Below, piece by piece: positions 11,970 to 20,381 of a stretch of 64,000 nucleotides of DNA. Below the pieces are notes generated by a model, which saw only the letters and a list, made by a program, of their open reading frames with translations, was not told the origin of the DNA and did not search any database. Each line of letters begins with the position of its first letter. The stretch's first letter is position 1. Source of the stretch: Corallium rubrum (Eukaryota > Cnidaria > Anthozoa > Scleralcyonacea > Coralliidae); contig OZ036010.1 of assembly GCA_964035015.1 (NCBI GenBank), positions 10,682,730 through 10,746,729 on the forward strand, given 5' to 3'. A program made the position numbers and the translations under genes.

Positions 11970-14900
11970 AACTACAAACTAGATATTTTGTCGAACAGGC
12001 GTGCGATTGTCTCGAATTAGTGTTATTTCTTATACCAATCAACTCCATGTTTGATTGAACAAAGTTGATTTTAACAGCTTTTTGTTAAATTCTTTACATT
12101 TTAGGAAGCTTTGTCAAGACAAAAATTGCTAGAGACAAGATTAGAGTAAGTTTAAGTGCAGGCGTTTATAACTTTGGTTTTCCCGAGTTCTACACTTGAC
12201 AGAAGTTTTTCTGACAATGTCCCTAATCTTTATAATTAGAATAAATGAATTCAGATTCATAAATTTAGAGGCGAACACTATAAGGGAGCCTACAGTGCGC
12301 CATCCACAATTATTTTTAATGCAAGAATCTTGGCTTATATTATTTCATGCTAATGTTTTCTGTAACAAAGCTTAATATGTGCATCAATCATTTTTTTCAC
12401 AAACTCTGCAGTCGTCGCTTATATGCATGCCAGTCGATGTTTGTAGCTATATAAGCGGATTTTGCATATAAACGAATTAAAAAATCAGATTTTCCTATAA
12501 TTCGGGGTTTCAAATTTTTTTTGCGTATAACTATAAGGCCAAAGGTTCAAACGTCGAACTTCTCATGAGCCGAAGCTATAATTATTAACAATCGAAATAT
12601 GATATAGTAGGTTAATACTGCCGAAACAGAGAACGTAAGTGGTCTAACGTTTCGAGCGAAGGAAATGACGAAGGGCCTTCGCTCGAAACGTTAGACCACT
12701 TACGTTCTCTGTTTCGGCAGTATTAACCTACTAACTATACCATATTTCGATTGTTGTTTCAACACTGCCTACGCAGCACACTACTTTTATTACACTATAA
12801 TTATTAAGTTCGCCCGTGGGACGACAAAATCCGAGTGTTGATTCTACGTCGAACTTAATTAAGAATATTAAACCAGCCAATTATGGGAACGCGAAAATAC
12901 GTTAAAATAATTTACGCATTAGGTTTGGTTCATGAGAAGTTTGACGTCTGAATCAGTTGTCGATCCTAATCCAAACTGAGTCGAAATTCCCGACTTCTTG
13001 AGTTGATATGTGTGCCGCTTTTAATTAAACGTGTCGCACTTAATTGATTCAGACGTCGAACTTATCATGAACTTAATTGGTTGAGTTAGGTTCGGCTCAT
13101 GAGAAGTTCGATGTTTGAACTGGTCCTGTATATAGTTAGATTCGAAATGCTGCAGTCCGTCTTTTCAATTAACGTCTATCCAGGTCTAGCCTACAAAATT
13201 ATTTCTAAATACACTAACATGTTCCCTCCATTATTTTTGGGTTTTCCGCTTTAGTTTAGGTAGAGCTCACGAACGAAAGTTCGAAGGCAACAAAAGAAGA
13301 CTCAGTCAAGATAGGGATGAAACTAATGATAAAATGTCTTTGAAAATAAGAGAAGGTAAGATCTATTCTAAAGGTTGTAGAATTGAATAATTAGTAAACC
13401 TATTGTGTTTCATGTCATATGGGTGTTTAGGTTTGTTTATTAGTTTGTCTATTGAATGAAACTTAAGTTAATTGCTTCCTCTCCAAGATTTCCTGAAAAT
13501 GATAAAGAATTTCTTTTACTACTGTTCCATATCTCACTTCGTTCTCAAGTTACTTAGATTCTGTTTCATGTGTAAATGAGATATACTACATGCAATGACG
13601 TAAAGTTATGTATAGATCATTGTAAGTTGTGTACAAATATTGTAAATTATGTACAGATTATTGTAAGTTATGTTCAGATAATTGTAAATTATGTACAAGA
13701 TTTTTGTAAGCTATATGTATACAGATCATTGTAAGATATGTACAAATCATTGTAAGATATGTACATGCCATTGTAAATTATGTACAGATTATTATGTACA
13801 GATAAATTATGTACAGATCACTGTGAGCTGTGTATACAGATCATTGTAAGTTATTTACGGATCACTGTCAGTTATGTACATTGTATGTTACTTACAGACC
13901 ATTGCCAGTTATTTACAGATCACTGTGAGTTATGTACAGATCATTGTAAGAAATGAACAGATTATTGTAAGTTATGCACAGATCATTGTAAGTTATGTAC
14001 AGATCATTGTAAGAAATGAACAGATTATTGTAAGTTATGCACAGATCATTGTACGTTATGTACGGATCATTGTAAGCTATGTACAGATCATTGTAAGTTA
14101 TGTAGTACAGCTCATTATTATGTATACATATTATATTACTGTAAGATATACATATTGTAACTTGTAAGTTATAGATTATTGTAAGTTATGTACAGATCAT
14201 TGTAAATTATGTACATCATTGTATGTTCTGTGCTGATCGATCATTGTAAGATATGTACAGGCCATTTTAAGTTATGCACAGATCATTGTAAGTTATGTAC
14301 AGACCATTGTAAGTTATGTACAGATCATTGTAAGTTATGTACTGATCATTGTAAGTTATGTACAGATCATTGTAAGTTATGTACAGGTCATTGTAAGTTA
14401 TGTAGTGCAGCTCATTATAATTCAGAATCATCCTCAGAGACATGAGGAAATTTTTCATGATGTCTTACACTGCTAAAGTCAACCGAAAATTTTTTCGGCT
14501 GACTCGAGCGGGATTTGAACTCGCACCTTTGGGATTCCGGTCCGCCGCTCTACCTGTTGAGCTATCGAAAAAATTTTCGGTTGACTTTAGCAGTGTAAGA
14601 CATCATGAAAAACAGCTCATTATTATGTATACATATTACTGTAAGATACATATCATTGTAAGTTATGTACAGATTATTGTAAGTTATGTACAGATCATTG
14701 CAAGTTATGTAGTACACCTCATTATTATGCACACATATTACTGTAAGATATGTCTGCATATTGTAAGTTATGTACGGATTATTGTAAGTTATGTACAGCT
14801 TATTTTGAGTTATGCACAAATCATTGTAAGTTATGTGTGTACAGATTTAATTCAATTTTTTTATCAAGATTGCATTATGATATTTTCTATTTTTGTCTTT

Positions 14901-17900
14901 TTACTTCAAACTTAACTTAGAGGGACGAAAGATGACAGATATCAGCCATTCTCTTCAAAATAATTCAACAGCCCAAAAGAATACGCAGATTTTTGCCGAC
15001 TACCTCGATCGCCAGGAAAAAGGAAAGACCATTGATTTAAGGCAAAAGGTATGACCACAGATCCTTTCTTAGACCATTAAGCTACTTGAAATCAGATAAG
15101 AAGGTTTTCTGTCCATGGACTAAATTATGGAGTAAAACGTGTTTTTTTTAAATAAACAGCTTAAACGCACATGCAATTCGGTGTTTAAATATCTATATTT
15201 TGTAGTAACCTGACAAAAATAATTGAACTTTGGTAATTTGCAGATGGCTGAAGCAAAGAGAACTACAATGTTAGAACAGTTATCAAAGGAAAGGAAAAGC
15301 CGCCATGCGGAGAGAATGGCACGAACTCAAGATCGGTTTGTGGAAATTGGAAACGATTTTCTTAAAATATCGTACAGTGATAGTATTAAACACCTACAGG
15401 TGAGTTCCAAAGTGGTATTTCTTCGAAGAAAATATTCGTTTATTTTATGCCACCTGTTTACTTTATGTGTACTGTTCGTTGTATATTTACTGTTCTGTGT
15501 TATTTTTATAATTTAATTTTTTTTATACTCCTTTGCAACCTCCAAATTCTATTAATTGTACAGTTTTCTATATTTTTTTTTATCTCCTCTTCTTTTTAGC
15601 TTCCCCATTCTTCGTTCCCTTCCGCCATTTTTACATCTTCCACCTCTTTCTAATTGTCGTCCTCTTTTTTTTCTTCTCTTCGTCGTCCACCACAACCACC
15701 TTCTCCTTTCCGTTCACCTCTTCTTTCTCCTTCTCTTTCTCGTCCTCTTTTTTGGTCCTCTTCCTCCACCATCACCTTCCCCCCCTGTATTTCTTTCTTC
15801 TCTTCCTCTCCTATGTCGGTTTTCGTTCTTCTTGTTACCTTCTCTACATCATCCATTTAAATGTTCTTTTAGCTATCATGCTCTTCCTTTGCTTTTCTCG
15901 TCCTCTCCTTTTTCTTCAACGCTTGCTTTAGCTTTACCGTTCAGAACGACTTTATCCAATGAATTTAATTCCCTAATGATTTCGTTCATTGAACTCTACT
16001 CTACAGAAAAGCCTGTCCAAACAAGAGGAGATGGAACACGCGCTATACAATCAAGTAAGGTCATCCGAATCCAGCTACAGGAAGCAAGAACAACAGTGTC
16101 AACGTCTTCAAGAAGACCTCAAAGAACTTCAGCGAGACAACGCTAAACGGTTAAAGGTACGGCTACATGAAGCATTACAATCGTAATTACAAAATCGGAA
16201 ATGCATAGGCGACTTTATTTAGCCAGGCGTTAGGGGGAGGGTAGGGGAGGACTTGTGATAATCCATTGGTCAGTGCCCCATTCCTTGATTTATGATTGAT
16301 GGAACTAATTAATTGGGGGAAACTATGCATGGCGTTGACTCTGTAGAGGGAGGAAAACTGTAAAGCTCCGGCGGCGAAAAACCTTCCTCAACACGAGGCT
16401 AATAAAAAAGAAGCTTATTAGGATGCACATCAATTAAGAACACTCAAGTTAATGGCCATTATGAAAGTGGTATATTGCCATCTTCTTGGAAGCAATTAGA
16501 AATCGTCTTGTAACCGCGTGAATATGAATATTTCTGTTGAAAACCCCGTTTCGTTGCCACTACATGGTGCCAGTTTTCTCCCGGTCTAAAGTTGTAGTCA
16601 AATGTTTAAGCTTCCTAATGTTTATTCTTTTTCTATCTGATTCTCCGCCGTATTTTTGTTATTGGTTCACGTTTCATTTAGGAGTTCGAAATGGAGTGTA
16701 AAGCGAAAGAAAACAATTTTAAGCAATTACTACTTCGCGAAGGAGCTGAATTACAGAAGGTAAATAGAGAATAATACATGGTTGTGCGGAAATATGAATT
16801 TTATTTTGAGTGTTGACCATGCAGGATATCTCACAAGCGTATAGCATTAAAGCAAGCAAGTGAGATATCCTGTTCAACATGTATATTGTTCTGTTTATTA
16901 TATAAGGAAACTAGTCCTATTTCTCCACAAAAATAGAGCAGTATACTCTAATGCGTTTGATGATAATCGACACATGAGACTATCATGAATAATTACACGT
17001 TTGAGATCATCGATTTTATTAGTGGCGGAAAGAATAGTAAACCACTCTATTTTATATAATAAGGTGAAACTAATATGAAAAAGAATATTACGTTTATGAA
17101 ATAACCAGACTAGTTGTCTATTATGTATTGCGAAATTATGCATGTTGATTGGTTTTCAAGTGCCGGTTTTCTCACTATACTTGCTACGTACACTTCAGTC
17201 TACAGATCAGTTTGTTTTGGTAGAATCCTTGTTCTGATTTGAAAGCAAAGAAAAAAGATTGGGATTTATTAAACTTGGAAACCAAGCTTTGATATTAAAC
17301 TATCAAAACTGTAGAAAAGAATTATTTTTAGCTACTTTTCCTCCATCCTTGCTTAATTTATTGCTGTTGTCGTCTCCCTTTCTCCACTAAGGTTATTAGA
17401 AATGCTTTGACATATATGTTATACAGCTATTTCAATAAACGTTGTCGGTATGATCGGCGTAAAGCCTACGCGACCAGACCGAAAGGGAGTATGGGTAGAA
17501 ACCACTGAAACAATAAAATTATTGAATTTCTACAAATAAACTATTGAATTTCCATTTCTACCCACAGTCCCTTTCGGTCTGGTCGCGTAGGCTTGACGCC
17601 GATGTTAACGACGTTTATTGAAATAGCTGTATACAGTATCTTCTCCACTAACGTTGGGTTTTCTTCCTTTTTTGTACCATATTCTCAAAAAGGCTCGCAT
17701 CAACAGAGAAGAAGGTATTCAGAGCTTGGTGAAACTACGAGATTTGCTGCGAGAAGATAAACATCGTTTGAACGAAGACGAGAAAGTAAGAGAGGCCTTG
17801 ATGTAACCTATAATCCTGGCTAAAATTGTTGGGACACTTTGCTATTTTGAGGATTTGCTGTTCAAATGACTTTTGGCCCAGGCCCCACGGTTGTTATATA

Positions 17901-20243
17901 CTATTTAAGAAATGGAAAATGGCCACCTGTGTTTTTATAGCCTGATATGCAACACGAGTTAGTTTGGAGATTTTGAAAATTTATGTTAACTCGGGCCGTA
18001 GGCGAGGCATATTGACTGGTCACGTGGTGTAAATCTAGCTTTCTGATTGAATAATTTACAGTTGAGGTATATATTACGATAAGTGATTGGTCACGTGGTG
18101 CAAATCTAGCTTTCTGATTGAGCAATTTGCAGTTTGCAGAGGTATAATACCACGACTAGCTTTTTGTGTCTATATACGTAGTTTGATTTCACTATATAAT
18201 TCTATAAAACAATCAATACAGCACTGACTTCAATAGGTTCACAATTCAAAGTGTTAGTCTCTCTCGGTTAAACTCGAGTGTTGATTATAACGGTTATTAA
18301 AGAAAACGTTATATCCGCTTAAGAGGTGTCCGTTCCCACTTAAGAGGGGTGTTTGCTTAAGAGGGAAACAGTTAGTTTTGTTTTTCCGAGAGTCTTGATA
18401 TTTCCCGAGACGAAGTCGAGGGAAACATCGAGACTCGAGGGAAAACAAAACTAACTGTTTCCCGAGGGATCAGATATTAAGTGTTTTGTTATATAGCTAG
18501 AGTTTCACTGAATAATTTCGACGTTTATCAAGGGAAAGTACACAAAAGACAAACTGAAAGACTTACCAAAACATTTGCCTGGCTCCGTAATTTCACTTCA
18601 ACCAAACAAATATGAGTCTCAGAACAAAAGAACAGCAATACATTTCTCCAGTTGATCTTCACACACGCTTTGAAGACGTATAAATATTCTTTTTTTGGTA
18701 CCAAACAAGCTTTTGTTTAGAGGATGCCGTGAAAAGTTCACAGTTCTAGCGGGCAAGCGCATGGGCAACAATTGAAGACTTATTGACCGAGCAGGCAATA
18801 AGTTCTCAATTATTGCCCGCTCGGTAGACACTGAAATTTAGCTAAGGTCATGTGACCACAAACCAACCAATGACAGTCATCGTTGTATCCAGTGAAACTC
18901 TAGCTATATAACAATATACACTTAATGTCTGCTCCCGAGGGAAACAGTTAGTTTTGTTTTCCCGAGTCTTGTTATTTCCCGAGACGAAGTCGAGGGAAAC
19001 ATCGAGACTCGAGGGAAAACAAAACTAAGTGTTTCCCGGGAGAGCAGACATTAAGTGTTTTGTTATATAGCTTGAGTTTCGCTGAATGATTTCGATGTTT
19101 ATCAAGGGAAAGTACACAAAAGCGAAACGCTATTAAACTTACCAAAACATTTCGCCTGGCTCCGTAATTTCACTTCAACCAAACAAATATAAGTCTCAGA
19201 ACAAAAGAACAGCAATACATTTCTCCAGTTAATCTTCACACACGCTTTGAAGACGTATAAATATTCTTTTTTTCGTACCAAACAAGCTTTTGTTTAGAGG
19301 ATGCCGTGAAAAGTTCACAGTTCTAGCGGGCAAGCGCTTGGGCAACAATTGAAGATTTATTGACCGAGCAGGCAATAAGTTCTCAGTTATTGCCCGCTTG
19401 GTAGACGTTGAAATTTAGCTAAGGTCATGTGACCACAAACTAACCAATGACAGTCATCGTTGTATCCAGTGAAACTCTAGCTATATAACAATATACACTT
19501 AATGTCTGCTCCCGAGGGAAACAGTTAGTTTTGTTTTCCCGAGTCTTGTTATTTCCCGAGACGAAGTCGAGGGAAACATCGAGACTCGAGGGAAAACAAA
19601 ACTAAGTGTTTCCCGGGAGAGCAGACATTAAGTGTTTTGTTATATAGCTTGAGTTTCGCTGAATGATTTCGATGTTTATCAAGGGAAAGTACACAAAAGA
19701 GAAACGCTATTAGACTTACCAAAACATTTCGCCTGGCTCCTTAATTTCACTTCAACCAAACAAATATAAGTCTCAGAACAAAAGAACAGCAATACATTTC
19801 TCCAGTTAATCTTCACACGTGCTTTGAAGACCTATAATTATTCCTTTTTTCGTACCAAACAAGCTTTTGTTTATAGGATGCCATGAAGAGTTCAAAGTTC
19901 TAGCGGGCAAGTGGGCAACAATTGAAAACTTATTGACCGAGCAGGCAATAAGTTCTCAATTATTGCCCGCTCGGTAGACATTGAAATTTAGCTAAGGTCA
20001 TGTGACCACAAACTAACCAATGACAGTCGTCGTTGCACTAGTGAAACTCTAGCTATATAACAAAGTGTTTTATTACGTAAATGGCTGGGACCTCGCCTTT
20101 AAGAGAGGTGTTCGCTTAAAAGGGGGTGTCCGTTAATAGGGGTTTAACTATTAGTAAACATTGATTTTTTGTTTCTAATTTAAAAGGAACATCATCGTCT
20201 GGCAAGATTAGAACATTCATCCAGGTTACAAGAAATTTCTTAA
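3291..20243 (+). CDS. Multi-exon coiled-coil protein gene, 5' end missing
   Basis: I assemble twelve exons: 3291-3370, 10476-10584, 11036-11133, 11695-11728, 12105-12145, 13255-13355, 14921-15048, 15244-15399, 16007-16156, 16682-16759, 17693-17785 and 20187-20243. Every intron begins GT and ends AG, phases match at every junction, and the joined frame is open for 374 codons to a TAA. No start codon is assigned; the first exon begins in phase 0 with GAATCCAAGTCC, so coding sequence precedes it. The product is almost entirely charged, heptad-like helix rich in E, K, R, Q and L, with segments such as KEYEQKIRLKELEEYSL and EEMEHALYNQVRSSE, and no visible enzymatic motif or membrane segment. It resembles ciliary or centrosomal coiled-coil proteins in style, but I do not recognise the family. 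The first visible intron hosts a 6.1-kb transposon. An in-frame open stretch follows the TAA (next entries), so the true C terminus is uncertain. Confidence 0.75.
3514..3519. repeat. Left 6-bp target site duplication CCTGAT
   Basis: CCTGAT immediately precedes the left terminus TATGCCTGCC and matches the six bases after the right terminus exactly. Flanking sequence on both sides matches an uninterrupted relative at 17910-17960, confirming where host DNA ends. Confidence 0.85.
3636..4060. repeat. Left terminal array of 22-bp repeats
   Basis: About 19-20 copies of a 22-bp unit (AAACTTTTTCAAAAATTC plus ATTT) lie head to tail, with single-base variants such as ACGTTTTC and ACTTTCTC and one-base length changes. 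It forms the inner part of the left terminal repeat of the transposon. Repeated subterminal sites of this kind often bind the transposase; that role here is inferred. Confidence 0.9.
4062..4169 (+). promoter_or_regulatory. Putative promoter of the HECT gene
   Basis: Between the left array and the start codon lies a GC-richer block. It contains GGGGCGAGCGCGG, an E2F-type TTTCCCGC followed by GC, an octamer ATGCAAAT and a YY1-like GCCATGTT. GGGGCGAGCGCGG recurs at the mirror position next to the right array (about 9128) and, slightly altered, in the foldback element at 356-1586. Promoter function is inferred from position and motifs; there is no TATA box. Confidence 0.4.
4170..6859 (+). CDS. 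Transposon-encoded HECT-type E3 ubiquitin ligase
   Basis: Two exons, 4170-5843 and 6689-6859, join in phase 0 (donor GAG|GTACAG, acceptor TTTAACAG|TCT) to give 614 residues. Residues 1-130 are Ser/Thr- and Lys-rich and look disordered, with an acidic patch (CWEDDEEEPHH) at 121-131. About 134-218 forms a small folded-looking region of unknown type. Residues about 333-614 match a HECT domain: IGEMARDLGGPRKEW at 364-378 corresponds to the conserved F-x-GE...D-x-GGP-R-E-F/W motif, FVTGAAEEPVLGF at 529-541 to the C-lobe entry, and exon 2 carries LPTAHTCSNNMVLP, placing the catalytic cysteine at 577. HECT proteins take ubiquitin from an E2 onto this cysteine and pass it to substrates. The domain is slightly short (about 280 versus 350). 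Similar proteins are often annotated G2/M-phase-specific E3 ligase-like in animal genomes. If the intron were retained the protein would end at YYMC and lack the active site. Confidence 0.85.
6860..7548. other. Intergenic 3' region of the transposon
   Basis: AT-rich sequence between the convergent stop codons, holding both 3' UTRs. A short direct repeat (CACTAGATGGATCCATAAA) occurs twice around 7170-7210. No further gene seen. Confidence 0.6.
7549..9051 (-). CDS. DDE integrase-like transposase
   Basis: The frame is open on - from 9120; I choose the second Met at 9051 (MADDIEKF, context AAAATGG) as the likelier start, giving 500 residues; the upstream ATG at 9120 would give 523. Numbered from 9120: residues 150-172 form a helix-turn-helix (WCKISQMFGVSRWTIMRRV) that probably binds element ends, and a basic run QRRRRRR (221-227) could be a nuclear signal. 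The catalytic core has WHIDGHH with D263, RVDYGVEN with D322 and NQRIERLWRD with E357, a D-D(34)E arrangement of the retroviral-integrase fold. This matches a widespread metazoan family annotated as integrase core domain proteins. The frame ends GAATATTT|GTGAGT, where the stop overlaps a perfect splice donor, so a short 3' exon cannot be excluded. It is convergent with the HECT gene, with about 690 bp between the stop codons. Confidence 0.88.
   Translation of the reverse strand: MADDIEKFLNFVLKRSEEIGLHRGDGDISENYLSQLLKHVDLLGKTVQLLQEIRAIVLDADDSKKWEELVSVYCEIENEFICLYNNETARITVTCQLPLLIEDRKRPGRPGYYIPKESLVELRGLNFSWCKISQMFGVSRWTIMRRVQEYGLSNLQRFSIISDERIDNIIRDYISRHGSTTGEPFMSGYFRSLGLHIQRRRRRRVSLNRVDPQHTALRWGALVSRRKYFVRWPNSLWHIDGHHSLIRWKFVIHGCCDGKSRKIMFLKCSTNNLAETVLNLFNSAINDNHGLWPSRIRVDYGVENVLVCDEMVAHRGEGRGSFIAGASTGNQRIERLWRDVFRCVCQFFYYTFYAMEQTAILDVENPIHIFALHLVFTGRINTALDEFVAMFNNHHLSTENGWTPNQIWLNGMLNEDNPLRFNSGLDESVVDQHYGVDPDGPRPLSDAEGVIVEPVQIVQGKEISDFVFQQVNVSRPSNQAGMDIYAEVLALVVQKLEEYL
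9149..9530. repeat. Right terminal array of 22-bp repeats, inverted
   Basis: About 17 copies of the reverse complement of the left unit (TGAATTTTTGAAAAAGTTTAAA read in pieces). With the left array it forms a long inverted repeat flanking the two genes. Copy number differs slightly between the two ends, as expected for slippage within arrays. Confidence 0.9.
9639..9644. repeat. Right 6-bp target site duplication CCTGAT
   Basis: CCTGAT follows the right terminus (...GGGCAGGCATA) and repeats the left flank. Host sequence resumes with GCAAACACGTGAGC, comparable to GCAACACGAGTT after CCTGATAT at 17941 in the related empty site. Confidence 0.85.
9976..10373. mobile_element. Palindromic foldback element, ~400 bp
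   Basis: Left ATGATTGGATGAAGCC and right GGCTTCATCCAATCAT begin arms of about 180 bp that are inverted copies. A shorter hairpin (AACAACTGCCATTTTG / CAAAATGGCAGTTGTT) sits at the centre near 10150-10200. It ends in TATATA on both sides and carries no coding sequence. It sits in the same intron of the coiled-coil gene as the transposon. Confidence 0.8.
11415..11557. mobile_element. Short MITE-like inverted repeat
   Basis: AGGCTGTTTTCATTACGTCCGC at the left corresponds to the reverse complement of GCGGACGTAATGGAAAATAGCACCCT at the right. Only about 100 bp of GC-rich partly self-complementary sequence lies between. No gene content; intronic. Confidence 0.65.
11901..11960. repeat. (TA)n microsatellite
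   Basis: Sixty bases of uninterrupted AT dinucleotides in an intron of the coiled-coil gene, bounded by CATAC and ACACAC. Confidence 0.95.
12544..13120. mobile_element. MITE with ~31-bp inverted ends, interrupted by a nested insertion
   Basis: Left GGTTCAAACGTCGAACTTCT... and right ...AGAAGTTCGATGTTTGAAC are inverted relatives built around CTCATGAGCCGAA. Diverged internal copies of the same word occur at about 12927 and 13050. The element is split by a 206-bp insertion at 12589-12794. Confidence 0.6.
12589..12794. mobile_element. Nested hairpin insertion with 13-bp target duplication
   Basis: CTATAATTATTAA (12576-12588 and 12795-12807) flanks the insert exactly. Inside, TAGTAGGTTAATACTGCC...CGAAGG and its inverted copy form a hairpin of 57-bp near-perfect arms (about 12606-12734). 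The tail reads CAACACTGCCTACGCAGC. The long, odd-sized duplication fits insertion by a retroelement mechanism. Words like TGACGAAGG...CGAAACG recall the ends of Penelope-like elements with hammerhead-type motifs, but the match is partial. Confidence 0.55.
13598..14850. repeat. Minisatellite, ~21-bp unit
   Basis: Dozens of imperfect copies of GTAAGTTATGTACAGATCATT run head to tail, with variants ACAGGCCATT and GTAGTACAGCTCATTATTA. Open frames across it (YVQIIVS and KLCTDHC repeats) are by-products of the 21-bp periodicity, not proteins. The array is interrupted at 14451-14612 by a tRNA-like foldback. All is intronic to the coiled-coil gene. Confidence 0.93.
14451..14612 (-). mobile_element. 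tRNA-like sequence inside a perfect 47-bp inverted repeat
   Basis: Arms 14451-14497 and 14566-14612 are exact inverted copies of 47 bp. The 68-bp loop, read on -, contains an A box (TAGCTCAACAGGTAGAGC) and a B box (GAGTTCAAATCCCGC) at tRNA-like spacing. The inner ends of the arms (TTTTTCG / CGAAAAA) stand where an acceptor stem would. The anticodon arm pairs poorly and extra bases separate the T arm from the acceptor, so it is not a normal tRNA gene. It is best read as a tRNA-derived short interspersed or foldback element with an internal pol III promoter. Confidence 0.6.
15590..15930. repeat. Long polypyrimidine tract
   Basis: About 340 bases of almost pure C/T on + (TTCTTC/CTCCT/TTTCC mixtures) just upstream of the exon at 16007. 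The strand asymmetry creates long spurious ORFs on both strands (F/S/L-rich on +, E/K/R-rich on -). It could form triplex DNA, and it is unusually long for a branch-site tract. Confidence 0.8.
17421..17632. mobile_element. Foldback element, 212 bp
   Basis: ATACAGCTATTTCAATAAACG at the left is mirrored by CGTTTATTGAAATAGCTGTAT at the right. A second inverted block (GCCTACGCGACCAGACCGAAAGGGA) extends the arms to about 85 bp. Intronic, non-coding. Confidence 0.8.
17905..18180. repeat. Dispersed repeat related to the transposon's insertion site
   Basis: AAATGGAAAATGGCCACCTGTGTTTTTATAGCCTGAT is continuous with ATGCAACACGAGTT here. The same sequence at 3483-3519 is interrupted after CCTGAT by the 6.1-kb transposon and resumes at 9639. 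The block from about 17995 to 18135 contains a tandem duplication around GGTCACGTGGTG(T/C)AAATC. Confidence 0.6.
18362..20060. repeat. Three tandem copies of a ~575-bp MITE plus palindromic linker
   Basis: Units start at about 18362, 18934 and 19513 with GAGGGAAACAGTTAGTTTTG. Each has a ~430-bp body bounded by inverted ends (TTGTTATATAGCTAGAGTTT and its complement) and a ~110-bp linker that is itself a palindrome built from CCCGAGGGAAACAGTTAG and CGAGGGAAAACAAAACTAA. Copies are near-identical apart from small indels. The array lies in the last intron of the coiled-coil gene; ORFs within it are not conserved. Confidence 0.8.
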
Positions 20244-20381
20244 TGTAAACGGTCACTGGAAGAAGCGAGGAAAGTGATGAAGAAATACCTGAAGGACACA
20301 ATGAAAGAAGTTGAGTGTTTCTCCTTTGCTAGGCCACATGCCACCTTGGAAAGGTTAACTGCTCACCCACTGAACCTTTAA
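20244..20381 (+). pseudogene. In-frame coding-like continuation behind the coiled-coil stop
   Basis: Directly after the TAA at 20241-20243 the same frame stays open for 45 codons to TAA at 20379-20381. The residues look like the same protein: it reads SLEEARKVMKKYLKDTMKE, a strongly helical, charged run, and ends ...HPLNL. This suggests that the TAA is a recent nonsense change, a sequence error or polymorphism, or a readthrough stop, and that the ancestral C terminus lay at 20381. Chance openness of 45 codons is possible, but the composition argues against it. Confidence 0.5.

Noticed and set aside
13874-14915. Open frames of repeated YVQIIVS and KLCTDHC residues
   Set aside because: They arise from a 21-bp minisatellite whose period is divisible by three; several frames on both strands are open at once.
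15533-16146. Long F/S/L-rich frames on + and an E/K/R-rich frame on -
   Set aside because: They follow from the polypyrimidine tract; the real coding here is the short exon 16007-16156 in a different frame.
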